Source: JACKCP01 sp034007295 (GTDB taxonomy: Bacteria > Desulfobacterota > Desulfobacteria > Desulfobacterales > JACKCP01). Taken from it: a stretch of 45,528 nt of DNA. Below, one piece after another: positions 16,370 to 24,752 of the stretch. Within the stretch, counting starts at the first letter, position 1; each line of letters starts with the position of its first letter. The notes under the pieces were generated by a model, which did not search any database, was not told the DNA's origin, and was given only the letters and a program-made list of their open reading frames with translations. Location: NCBI GenBank assembly GCA_034007295.1, contig JAVERC010000027.1, positions 1 to 45,528 of the forward strand, in the 5' to 3' direction. The position numbers and the translations under genes are program-made.

Positions 16370-19300
16370 CTAACCTTTATTCTTTTTTCCCAAAACCCTG
16401 GTCTTTTTCCAGAATCCATCATGTTTAAGAGAGTCAATAATATAAGGGGTTTTGTTTATAAGAAAAGCTGAAATCCATATTGACCATAAAAATATTATAA
16501 GTTTCCACATGTTTATTGGTGCCATGATTATAAAAGGTTTTGGCACAATATTGTCACACTTGTCTGTAAACCATTTTAAAGTACCTGAATATGAGCCGTT
16601 TCCTGTTATCTGCATATCTGGTATTCCAAGAAGTCCAGATGATACGGAATCATATATTATTGATCCAGACATTATCAGCAAAAGGATTATTCCAGTCTGA
16701 ATAAGGTTGAAATAGTTTGTTTGTTCAGGCACAAGATTTTTTCTGTACTCAATTGCAAAAAAGAATCCAAATACAATTAAAATTTCAATTGGCTGTGCAA
16801 GTGAAAGACCTGCTGCAAGAAGAATAAACTGATGGGGCTTTAAAAAGGACTTTGTAAATTTTGCAAGAAATCCTGCTGCAATTATTATTGCTGCAAAATA
16901 TCCCCAGAATAAAACAGCAGGCCCGGATCTTGGTCCAAAGGCTGCAATTATCCATGACTTTGGCTGATATTTTATTTCCTGGCTTATGTTTGAAGATTCA
17001 GCATTAAAATTAATTAAAGGAAAGCTGATTTTTTTGGGGAGAATAAAACCCTGTTTTTTATTTTTTTCATTAAAAACTATATTTATTTCATTTTTCCCCG
17101 GAGAAAGAGGAATTGATAATTCTCCGTTGGTTTCAGAAATTTGGTTTTTAATATTGTTGATACTTATTTTTTCAGGATAAAGGCGTAAACTGTCATAGGT
17201 TATTTTGTGGCTGAGTCCTTTTCCTGCACGAATTAAAGTATTGAGTGTAAGTGTATTTCTTGTTTTTGATATGTCATAACAAATGTCTGCATAATCAATT
17301 GTAAAGAATCTGCCTTTAACAGGAGAAAGTTCTTTTGGAATTATAAAACCACTGGTTTTGGGCTGCTGCACAAAAACTGTTTTATCATGGCTGCTATATT
17401 TGACAGGAATAAGCCCTTTTATTTGAAAGTCATTTAAAGAGTCGGAATCAATTGTCCATTTCTGTACCTGATATGCACCTTCATTTGAAGGGATTTCAAT
17501 TTTTTGACCAACAGGTATTTCAGATTCAAATTCCCAGAAGGCAGTGCCGGGCATAAGTGTTATTTCAAGGTTATTGTTTTTTATTTCAAAGGTTTCCCTG
17601 AGAATTTTTTCATTTTTTACCAAAGGAATTGAGACTTCGGTTTTTTTATCAATATTTTCAGTGTAATATCTTGAAACAACAGTATGGATTTTCCATTCCC
17701 TTCCAAGAAAGAGATGACGTTCTACAACAGGAAAAGGCAATCCTCCTTCAATTTTATTAATGCTTTTGTCATCGCTTTTTTCAGATGGAATAAAAAGTTT
17801 TATTGATGATGCAAATTTTTTATCTTCAATTCCCTTTGACCCTACATCCTTTGAATTAAATGAAAGTTTTAAGGGGAGCATGTCAAATTTAAGATCAATT
17901 TCCTGTGTTTTTGAAATAGCCTTTATTTTGAGCTCGTGAATTCCCTTTGGAACAAGTGTAAGTGCTTTTTTAGTGCTTTTTAGAATATAATCGTGTTCCT
18001 TTGAATCTAGAAGAATTTGTTTATATTCAAGATCACCTGTTAAAGGAAGATTTATTGCACAGTCTCTTAATGAGCTGATTTTAAAAATCATTTCAAGGCT
18101 GATTTTTTTATCTTTTACAAAAGCATTTAAAATGCAGTTTTCAATTACAGCAAGCTTATGGTCAAAATCCTTTTCCTTTAAAAGTCTTTGTTTGTATTCC
18201 TTTAAAAGATGTTCCGGCGGATAATTTTGTGAAAAGGTTTTTTGAGGCAGGCAAACTGAAAAAGAAAAAACAATTAAGTATAATAAAGCCTTTGAAGCTG
18301 ATAAAGGTTTTAAGCCTGAAAATATTTTTTTGAAGGGAACAAGCTTTAAAAGAAGTGCAAAAAGGAAAAAGACATTTGAAAGATAAATTATTCTTACTGC
18401 AAAAGGCTTGAGAACATAAATTTTAATTCCGCTTTCCAGTGCATTTTCAAATCTTATTTTTTTGCCGCTCCAGGAAGGGATGCCGGCTCCTGTTTGTGTG
18501 TATCCATAGTCATTTTTCATTGCCTGATAAACTGGTTTTTGAATTTCCATATCAAGCTGCTTAACTCTTGTGTGAAGCCTTTGTTTCAGGCTTGAATCAC
18601 TCTCACTTAAAAAATTGTCTGAAGAGGTTATTGTTTTTTGTTTAAAGCCGGCAGGTGCATAGGGTCTGTATGTCTGATTATAGGTATCAAGGGAAGGGTA
18701 GACAAAATATTTTATATTTTGTGCTGAGAAAATAATTGCCGCACAAAAAACAGTTAAAAGACATGAAAAATATATAAAATTAAATGAAAATCTGAAAAAA
18801 CTCTTCTGGAAAAAGAATTTTTTCAGTTGTTTTGAATTTAAAATTCCAGAACATATTACAAGGAAAATCCATATATAAGGCGGAAGGTAAAATTTGTGGT
18901 AAACAGCTCCTGCACATATAAAAAAAATAATCCCCCATTTTATGTCCCATATTTTAAATGCTGAAATAAAAAGAATACACAGAACAAAAATATCAAGAAG
19001 AGTCCATTTTGAAAGAAACGTATGGTTTCCTTTAATTTTTGCACCTGTAACCATAAAAAGATCAAAGGCAGGGGGGATATTTATATAACCTGAAATATTT
19101 GCAAAACTCAGATTCCATGCAGCAGGAAAAAAATTTGAGGAATTGTCTTTTCTTGATACTGCTTCAATTGAAATATTATCTTCATTTACAGGAATTCCGG
19201 ACAAATTATTTTTGGAAGTTATTATCTGATCTTTTCCATTAATGGAAATTTTACCTGGAATTATTTCAGAATTATCTGAAATTCCAATAAAAGTTCTTTG

Positions 19301-20395
19301 ATGAACTCTTCCGCTTACCTGATCTTTTAAGGTTGAGCCTTTTCCATTGAAATCAAGCCAGATTTCCCTTTCAAGATTAAGCTCAGGCTGTTGAAGAAAA
19401 ACCCCTTTAAGTGTTTCCTTAAATATTATTTTTTCATCAGGCAAAAGAATATAGGCAGGTAAGTTTTTCCAGGTTGAAGGGATATCCGTATTTTTGGGGT
19501 CAATTGATTTAAGGTTTTCAATATTTGAAAGTCTTGCACCTGGTTCTTTTTCATGCACAATTATTTCCTGGCCATAACCCGAATTAAAAGGCCCAAGCTC
19601 TAAAGGCATGTCTGGAATTATATTTTTTATATATATTTCATATTCTCCGGGTTTTACCTGAACAAGAAGTGAACCGTTTTTTTCAATTTTAAGGGGAAGC
19701 CTGCTTTTAACAAAAGCAATTTGTCCGGGTATTTGCCCGGTTTTGATTATTTCCTGTCTTGTGCTCCCGGAAACATTGATTTTATAAACAGATTCAATTT
19801 CACATGGAATTGAATCCCTGATCTTTCTGTAAACATTTACCCTTATATGTTCCTTTGGCCTGTCTTTTTCTGATATGGTTTTTTTGAGCCATAAAATATT
19901 TTTAGAATCACTATAGGGTGATTTTATTTTTTCTGTTTTTGAAATAACCCTGTATCCTCCCACATGGTCTGGAAGATTAATATAGTCAGGTATTTCATCA
20001 AAATTTATTTCACCTGAAATTTCAAATTTTCCTTTTCCAGGAAAACACACAGGCTGTTCTTTTAAGGTGGAAACAGGGATTTTTATATTGTTTATTTTTA
20101 CATTTACAGGAAAGTTCAAAAGATTTCCCGGAAGTATTAAGGCTGAGTCTGAAAAAAGTGCGGCTTTTTGGGAAAAAGCAATTTTTTTTTCATTGATTTC
20201 AAGATTTAAAATTCCAGGCCAGATGCAGTGATAATTATCATCATTGTCAAATTCAGGTACGCAGTGATATTTTTCTTCTCCATATAAAAGAAATTCCTTC
20301 CATTGATAAAGATCTTCCGGTGTTTCTGCAAAAGAGTTAAATGCAAAAAAAACAAGAAAAAAACAAAATAAAATGAGTTTGCAGGCAAGTTTCAT
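16370..20395 (-). CDS. Large conserved membrane protein, function unknown
   Basis: 1341 residues with a Sec signal peptide (1-23). A first periplasmic region starts with WKEFLLYGEEKYHC...CIWPGILNLEI, a Cys/Trp-rich opening that I recognise from unnamed large proteobacterial membrane proteins. The predicted layout is: beta-rich periplasmic domain (about 30-455), helices around 462-560, a loop containing YTQTGAGIPSW (about 632-642), helices around 665-720, a second beta-rich region (about 725-1140), and a C-terminal bundle of about five helices (1150-1320). No enzyme motif is visible. The ATG has a full AGGAGG site and overlaps the permease stop as ATGA. It is second or later in a transcript with the permease-EIIA gene and the 204-residue gene. 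Confidence 0.85.
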   Translation of the reverse strand: MKLACKLILFCFFLVFFAFNSFAETPEDLYQWKEFLLYGEEKYHCVPEFDNDDNYHCIWPGILNLEINEKKIAFSQKAALFSDSALILPGNLLNFPVNVKINNIKIPVSTLKEQPVCFPGKGKFEISGEINFDEIPDYINLPDHVGGYRVISKTEKIKSPYSDSKNILWLKKTISEKDRPKEHIRVNVYRKIRDSIPCEIESVYKINVSGSTRQEIIKTGQIPGQIAFVKSRLPLKIEKNGSLLVQVKPGEYEIYIKNIIPDMPLELGPFNSGYGQEIIVHEKEPGARLSNIENLKSIDPKNTDIPSTWKNLPAYILLPDEKIIFKETLKGVFLQQPELNLEREIWLDFNGKGSTLKDQVSGRVHQRTFIGISDNSEIIPGKISINGKDQIITSKNNLSGIPVNEDNISIEAVSRKDNSSNFFPAAWNLSFANISGYINIPPAFDLFMVTGAKIKGNHTFLSKWTLLDIFVLCILFISAFKIWDIKWGIIFFICAGAVYHKFYLPPYIWIFLVICSGILNSKQLKKFFFQKSFFRFSFNFIYFSCLLTVFCAAIIFSAQNIKYFVYPSLDTYNQTYRPYAPAGFKQKTITSSDNFLSESDSSLKQRLHTRVKQLDMEIQKPVYQAMKNDYGYTQTGAGIPSWSGKKIRFENALESGIKIYVLKPFAVRIIYLSNVFFLFALLLKLVPFKKIFSGLKPLSASKALLYLIVFSFSVCLPQKTFSQNYPPEHLLKEYKQRLLKEKDFDHKLAVIENCILNAFVKDKKISLEMIFKISSLRDCAINLPLTGDLEYKQILLDSKEHDYILKSTKKALTLVPKGIHELKIKAISKTQEIDLKFDMLPLKLSFNSKDVGSKGIEDKKFASSIKLFIPSEKSDDKSINKIEGGLPFPVVERHLFLGREWKIHTVVSRYYTENIDKKTEVSIPLVKNEKILRETFEIKNNNLEITLMPGTAFWEFESEIPVGQKIEIPSNEGAYQVQKWTIDSDSLNDFQIKGLIPVKYSSHDKTVFVQQPKTSGFIIPKELSPVKGRFFTIDYADICYDISKTRNTLTLNTLIRAGKGLSHKITYDSLRLYPEKISINNIKNQISETNGELSIPLSPGKNEINIVFNEKNKKQGFILPKKISFPLINFNAESSNISQEIKYQPKSWIIAAFGPRSGPAVLFWGYFAAIIIAAGFLAKFTKSFLKPHQFILLAAGLSLAQPIEILIVFGFFFAIEYRKNLVPEQTNYFNLIQTGIILLLIMSGSIIYDSVSSGLLGIPDMQITGNGSYSGTLKWFTDKCDNIVPKPFIIMAPINMWKLIIFLWSIWISAFLINKTPYIIDSLKHDGFWKKTRVLGKKNKG

Positions 20396-22248
20396 ATTTC
20401 CTCCTTTTTGCAGTGGAATCTTTCTCCTAAAAGAACAATATCTCTTAAAGATTCTGTACTTTTTGCAGCAAGCCAGTCATTAACAAAATTTTTGTTCCTT
20501 ATGATCTGTGCTATTGCTGCAAGTGATTTTAAATGAAGATTTCTCTGGTCTCTTGTGCCGAAAAGAACAAAAACTGCTTTTACATTTGCATCATCAAAAG
20601 GAAATTTTATACCTTTTTTTGATCTTGCTATGAGGAGTTTGAACTTGTTTTCTCCTTCTATTATTATATGGGGAATTGCAACATCAGGTGTAATTATTGT
20701 TGAACTTGAAGCCTCCCTCTCAAGAAGAAGGTTGTAGATTTTTTCAGAAGTAATGGAAAGAGGGTAACTCATTTTGTTTGCTGCCATTTTGAAAAAATCT
20801 TCGTGGCTGATTTCTTCTTCAAGATCAAGTATTTCGGCTTCTTCTGCAAGCCCGTAAAATTTATCTTTTACAATTGAATCCCTTTGATAAATTATTTCCT
20901 TAAGCTCTGTTTCAAGATTTCTTGAATAAAATTCCTTTGCAGTAATCCTTGCAATAAGATGAAGAAGTGCATGATCCTGATCTGTGTCCATATTTTTTCT
21001 TCCATAGAAAAAATATATTAAAAAACCCAAAAGCATAAGACCAAGTGTTATTGCAAAGGCTATTGCTCCAAGGCTGAAAAGTAGAACTGAAAGTCCTGTT
21101 ATTCCAATAATCTGAAGCCATGGATAAAGCGGTGCCTTGAAGTCAGGTTTATAGTTTTGAATTTTTGATTCCCTTAAAATAATTACAGCAAAACAGGTAA
21201 CAATATAAGTTAGAATTAAAATACATGATGCAGCCTTTACAAGAAGGTCTATTTCAAGAAGTATTGCCCCGGACATTAAAAGTGCTGTAAAAATTATACC
21301 AATAACAGGGGTTCCAAGTTTTAAGTTTATATATCCAAATATCGGAGGAACAAGTTTGTCTCTGCTTAGAGCAAAAGGAAATCTTGATGCTCCCATTATT
21401 CCTGTGTTTGCAGTTGCTGAAAATCCAAGGATTGCAATTACAGCCATAAATTCTGAAAAATATTTTATTCCTGATGTTCCAGCAGCATCGGCAATTGGTG
21501 TGAGACTTGAAACAAGAATGTTTTTATCAACAAGGCCAAATATTATAATAAGAGTTACCAGGTAGAAAAATACCACACAAAACAAGGCCATTATCATTCC
21601 AAGGGGAAGGTTTCTTGAAGGGTTTTTTACTTCCTCTCCAATGCTTGCAACCTTTAGAAGTCCGCCAAATGAAATAAAAACAAAGGCTGTTGTTCCAATA
21701 AAAGAGGTTCCTGTTGAAGTAAAAAAAGGATCAAACCTTGCAAATTTTATTTGTGGAAAACATATAAATGCAAAAATTATAAGGCCTGTTATAACTGTAA
21801 GTATTAATACTCCCTGGATTTTCCCTGCATTTTTTGCTCCCATTATATTTACAAGTGCAAAAAATATAATAAGGCAGAATGCTATTATCCTTATGTCAAA
21901 GGATGCAAAAATATTTGTAAATGCAGCCATGCCTATGAGCTGGAATGCACTTTTAAGGGAAAGAGCAAAAAATATTATAAGACCATACACTGTTCCAGCT
22001 GCTGCACCCATTGTTCTTTTTATGTAAAAATATGCTCCTCCTGCCTTTGGCATTGCTGTTGTGAGCTCTGCCTGGGATAAAAGTCCAATAAGAGCAAAAA
22101 AGGCTGCCAAAAGATAGGCAAAAATTGATGCAGGCCCGCTTTTGGCATATGCAAACCCGGGCAGAATAAAAATACCAGAGCTTATTATTGCTCCTGTTGA
22201 TATTACCCACACATCCCATAATCCAAGTTCTTTTTTAAGTCCGCTCAT
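20392..22248 (-). CDS. APC amino-acid permease fused to a PTS EIIA domain
   Basis: A 618-residue protein. Residues 1-425 form about twelve helices of the APC superfamily, opening with GLWDVWVISTGAIISSGIFI and containing the helix-6 region FVFISFGGLLKVASIGEEV. After a charged linker, residues 480-618 are a mannitol/fructose-type EIIA domain. It has the phospho-histidine motif ITPDVAIPHIIIEG and the FPFDDANVKAVFVLFG...HLKSLAAIAQII strands. The fusion suggests that amino-acid transport is regulated by phosphoryl transfer, or by the PTS-Ntr state. No EI or HPr is in the window. The start has GGGGATAA upstream and lies 3 bp after the 204-residue gene. Confidence 0.9.
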   Translation of the reverse strand: MSGLKKELGLWDVWVISTGAIISSGIFILPGFAYAKSGPASIFAYLLAAFFALIGLLSQAELTTAMPKAGGAYFYIKRTMGAAAGTVYGLIIFFALSLKSAFQLIGMAAFTNIFASFDIRIIAFCLIIFFALVNIMGAKNAGKIQGVLILTVITGLIIFAFICFPQIKFARFDPFFTSTGTSFIGTTAFVFISFGGLLKVASIGEEVKNPSRNLPLGMIMALFCVVFFYLVTLIIIFGLVDKNILVSSLTPIADAAGTSGIKYFSEFMAVIAILGFSATANTGIMGASRFPFALSRDKLVPPIFGYINLKLGTPVIGIIFTALLMSGAILLEIDLLVKAASCILILTYIVTCFAVIILRESKIQNYKPDFKAPLYPWLQIIGITGLSVLLFSLGAIAFAITLGLMLLGFLIYFFYGRKNMDTDQDHALLHLIARITAKEFYSRNLETELKEIIYQRDSIVKDKFYGLAEEAEILDLEEEISHEDFFKMAANKMSYPLSITSEKIYNLLLEREASSSTIITPDVAIPHIIIEGENKFKLLIARSKKGIKFPFDDANVKAVFVLFGTRDQRNLHLKSLAAIAQIIRNKNFVNDWLAAKSTESLRDIVLLGERFHCKKEEI

Positions 22249-22251
22249 AAT

Positions 22252-22866
22252 TTATCCCCGAAATATCAGTTTGGAATTTTTTGGCACTTTGCCCTCAAAA
22301 AAAGATTTTCTTTGATTTATACTTTCAAGATCCATTTCAAATGTTTTCCATCTTCTGGTAAAATCTTTAACTGCTGCAATTCTTTTTCCTGTAATTGAGA
22401 ATGGATAGTCCCACAAAACAAGATCTCCTGACTCGTTTGTAAAGCCTTCGTCAATATATTGAAATATTCCCCTTGAATTTGCCCATGCTTCTGTCTGGAT
22501 CATTGACAAAATTTCCCAGTCTTCATCACTTTCAAAACTTGAAAGAGGAATAAATTCATAAAAGATATTTGTTTTTGAAATGTATTTTTTTACCCATCTC
22601 ATATTTTTTTTTGGAAGTTTTTTTTCCAAATATTCAATTATATTTTTAAGCTTTATTTTATCTTCTTCCTTTTTTTCAGGTAAAAGTTCAATAATTATTA
22701 TCAGCTCAAGTCTGTTTTTTTTTATTATTATCTGATTGTGCGTATCTGTTTTTTCAGTTTCAAACAAAAGATTTTGTGCCAGTGGTTCATTTTTAAGACC
22801 TGAACTTAAAATATCTGATGTTAGTTTTTTTTTGGTTTGACAAAAAAGTCTTGTCTGATAATTCAT
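22252..22866 (-). CDS. Hypothetical protein in the permease operon
   Basis: A 204-residue protein I do not recognise. It has no signal peptide. One hydrophobic stretch LELIIIIELLP (about residues 53-63) looks like a buried strand. It is Lys-rich in the middle, and Trp-rich and aromatic in the C-terminal half (IQTEAWANSRGIFQYIDEG; ending in a KNSKLIF-type strand). It is the first gene of the minus-strand transcript: the permease starts 3 bp after its stop, and the 1341-residue gene overlaps the permease. An AAGGTCC-like site precedes the ATG. Its job is probably linked to the permease or the large membrane protein, but nothing in the sequence shows how. Confidence 0.7.
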   Translation of the reverse strand: MNYQTRLFCQTKKKLTSDILSSGLKNEPLAQNLLFETEKTDTHNQIIIKKNRLELIIIIELLPEKKEEDKIKLKNIIEYLEKKLPKKNMRWVKKYISKTNIFYEFIPLSSFESDEDWEILSMIQTEAWANSRGIFQYIDEGFTNESGDLVLWDYPFSITGKRIAAVKDFTRRWKTFEMDLESINQRKSFFEGKVPKNSKLIFRG

Positions 22867-22953
22867 TGTTTGGACCTTTTTATAAATTTAGATAAAGGCA
22901 AAATTTAAAGAAAAGCCTTTATTTTTTGTTTAAAAAGGGTGAAGTTTTGTATG

Positions 22954-22959
22954 TATAAT
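22954..22959 (+). promoter_or_regulatory. Possible -10 box of the EFR1-like gene
   Basis: An exact TATAAT lies 37 bp before the ATG at 22996, in the 129-bp divergent gap. The nearest -35-like TTGTTT is 21 bp further up, which is longer than usual, so this is only a candidate. Confidence 0.3.
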
Positions 22960-22995
22960 TACAATAAAATTCAAAATAATAACAGAGGTGAAATT

Positions 22996-23850
22996 ATGTC
23001 AAAGTTTAAAAAGGCTGTAATTGCCTATATTTCTCCAGGCGGTGCTACTAAAGAAGCAGCATTTGCTTTAAAAGATGCCCTTGCTTCAAAAAAAATTGAA
23101 GTTTCAGTTTTTGAAGTAGGAAGAAAAAACAGTTATGACAATGTGAAAAAAGCTCTTTTGGAAGACGGAGTAATTTTTTTTCCAGGCTCCCCTGTTTATG
23201 TAAGCAAAATGCTTCCTCCAATAAAAGAACTTATTGTTCAGGCAAAAACAGATAAAAAAATACCTTGTGTACCTTTTGTTACCTGGGGATGCGTTACAAG
23301 CGGGATTGCACTTTATGATGCAGGTAAAACCTTAAACGAAAATGGTTTTGAAATTGCCGGAGCATTTAAGGTTCCAGGGCCTCATTCAATGATGACACCA
23401 TCTGAAGATGCACTTGGAGCAGGCCATCCAGACGGAAATGATAAAAAAATAATTTCTGAATTTGTAGAAAAGCTTTTAAAACTTCTTGAATCAGATGATT
23501 TCAGCTCAAAATGTCTGACCCCCGAAGATATTCAGTATCAGCCTGAAGAAAGAAAAGCTGAAATGGAAAAAGGCGATGTTTACAAGGCAAGAGCCGGAAT
23601 GCCCCAGAAAATGGTAAGCGAATCACTTTGCACAACCTGTGGAGTCTGTGCTGAACTTTGTCCTGTAGAAGCAATTGAATTAGATCCATATCCTGTTTTT
23701 AATGATAATTGCATAAGCTGTTTCAACTGCTACAAACAATGCCCTGAAGAGGCGATTTTATGTGATCTTTTGCCTGTTGTTGAAAGAATAAAGCAAAGGA
23801 AAAAAATGTTTGATGAACCTGAAAAAGCTTCATATTTTATAAATCAATGA
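22996..23850 (+). CDS. EFR1-like flavodoxin-ferredoxin protein
   Basis: A 284-residue cytoplasmic electron carrier. The N-terminal flavodoxin-like domain (1-150) has the phosphate loop YISPGGATKEAA and the GSPVYVSKMLPP and VTWGCVTSG loops. The C-terminal domain (about 205-265) has two [4Fe-4S] motifs: CTTCGVCAELCPVEAI and CISCFNCYKQCPEEAI. This is the EFRODO/EFR1 architecture common in strict anaerobes. The frame is open from 22939, but an AGAGGTG site 6 nt before 22996 decides the start. It is monocistronic. Downstream lies a 902-bp region holding two family B elements, one family A element and a possible small ORF. Confidence 0.92.
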   Translation: MSKFKKAVIAYISPGGATKEAAFALKDALASKKIEVSVFEVGRKNSYDNVKKALLEDGVIFFPGSPVYVSKMLPPIKELIVQAKTDKKIPCVPFVTWGCVTSGIALYDAGKTLNENGFEIAGAFKVPGPHSMMTPSEDALGAGHPDGNDKKIISEFVEKLLKLLESDDFSSKCLTPEDIQYQPEERKAEMEKGDVYKARAGMPQKMVSESLCTTCGVCAELCPVEAIELDPYPVFNDNCISCFNCYKQCPEEAILCDLLPVVERIKQRKKMFDEPEKASYFINQ

Positions 23851-23906
23851 ATTTAGTTTTTTTAAGAAAAAGGCATCAAACCTTTAATTTTGACAGATGA
23901 ACTATT

Positions 23907-24050
23907 TAGTGATTGGCCGAAAACGAGAATTTTTTGTTCAGTTACGGAAGGTGAAAAATTTAACCTTTAGGATACATTGAGTATTTTGAGGATTAAATCT
24001 TGAATCTGACTTAAGAATGGACAAAAAAGGCCGTTTTCGTTCAGCAGCTA
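23907..24050 (+). repeat. Family B inverted-repeat element, copy B1
   Basis: A 144-bp element bounded by TA. The left end GTGATTGGCCGAAAACGAG pairs imperfectly with the right end read in reverse, GCTGCTGAACGAAAACGG, each followed by a T-rich run. The interior AAATTTAACCTTTAGGATAC...TTTTGAGGATTAAA is shared with the copies at 24582, 27650, 28397, 30604 and 45272. No transposase is encoded, so this is a MITE-like element. The TA boundary would suit an IS630/mariner-type mobiliser (inference). Confidence 0.85.
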
Positions 24051-24053
24051 TTT

Positions 24054-24176
24054 ACCTAAATTGGGCGATTTTCAAGTTTGCTGCATATAACATCAAATTT
24101 TATCATGCAATATTTTGATATGCGTGATGCAGTTTAACGAATAAGATGTGGGAAATATTATACGCTCAATTTAGGT
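24054..24176. repeat. Palindromic element family A, short copy
   Basis: A 123-bp element with ends ACCTAAATTGGGCG and CGCTCAATTTAGGT (13 of 14 inverted). It shares GATTTTCAAGTTTGCTG and the TATGCGTGATG segment with 11938 and 31330. It begins 3 bp after the end of B1, so two different element families abut here. The following 24177-24410 is AT-rich DNA with only a small AAAGGT-GAAA-ACCTTT hairpin at 24252. Confidence 0.8.
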
Positions 24177-24410
24177 GATAATAAAATTTTATTTTTTGGC
24201 CAATTACCGTGTATAAAATTGTTTTTTGATGTATAAATTCAAAAATTAAACCTAAAGGTGAAAACCTTTATAAAATTTTGAAATTATTTATTTCTTCTGA
24301 ACTTTTTTAAAAAAAAATTTGCTTTGGAATCTGTCTTTTTAACAAGTTCTGATGCATAATAATAAACAAGGTTTTTTAAATTTTTTAATAAATAACTTTA
24401 TGGGGGAAAC

Positions 24411-24584
24411 ATGTCGTGTCTTTCAGAATTTAAAGTTGTTTCTATTTTAGGGGATAAATCACAGGATTTGATAAATGAAAATTTATCGGAAAAAAATTTA
24501 TCTTTTCTTAAAAGAATAAAAAACAAAATTTCTAAAAAAATTACAGGTAAAATTTTTAAATTTTTTTTTGGTGATATTATTTAG
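24411..24584 (+). CDS. Possible small cationic protein, 57 residues
   Basis: A short ORF with a GGGGGA ribosome site 4 nt before its ATG. The first 27 residues are neutral to acidic. The last 30 are strongly basic and amphipathic (LKRIKNKISKKITGKIFKF). The stop codon TAG is supplied by the left end of a family B element, so the original C-terminus may have been different. No relative is recognised. It could be a chance ORF in AT-rich DNA, but the ribosome site and composition make it worth listing. Confidence 0.35.
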   Translation: MSCLSEFKVVSILGDKSQDLINENLSEKNLSFLKRIKNKISKKITGKIFKFFFGDII

Positions 24585-24725
24585 TGATTGGCTGGAAACT
24601 AGAATTTTTTGCTAATTTAAGGAAGATAAGAAATTTAACCCTTAGGAGACATGGAGTATTTTGAGGATTAAATTTTGAATCTGACTTAAGAAATGGACAA
24701 AAAAGGCCGTTCTAGTTCAGCACTA
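24582..24725 (+). repeat. Family B inverted-repeat element, copy B2
   Basis: A 144-bp element, TA to TA, in the same orientation as B1. The left end is GTGATTGGCTGGAAACTAG and the right end GGCCGTTCTAGTTCAGCAC, with one compensating pair of changes (CTAG on both arms), which suggests the ends evolve together as a stem. It lies 27 bp before the end of the hybrid kinase gene. Confidence 0.85.
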
Positions 24726-24752
24726 AGAATAATTTATTTTATAAATCTAAAA

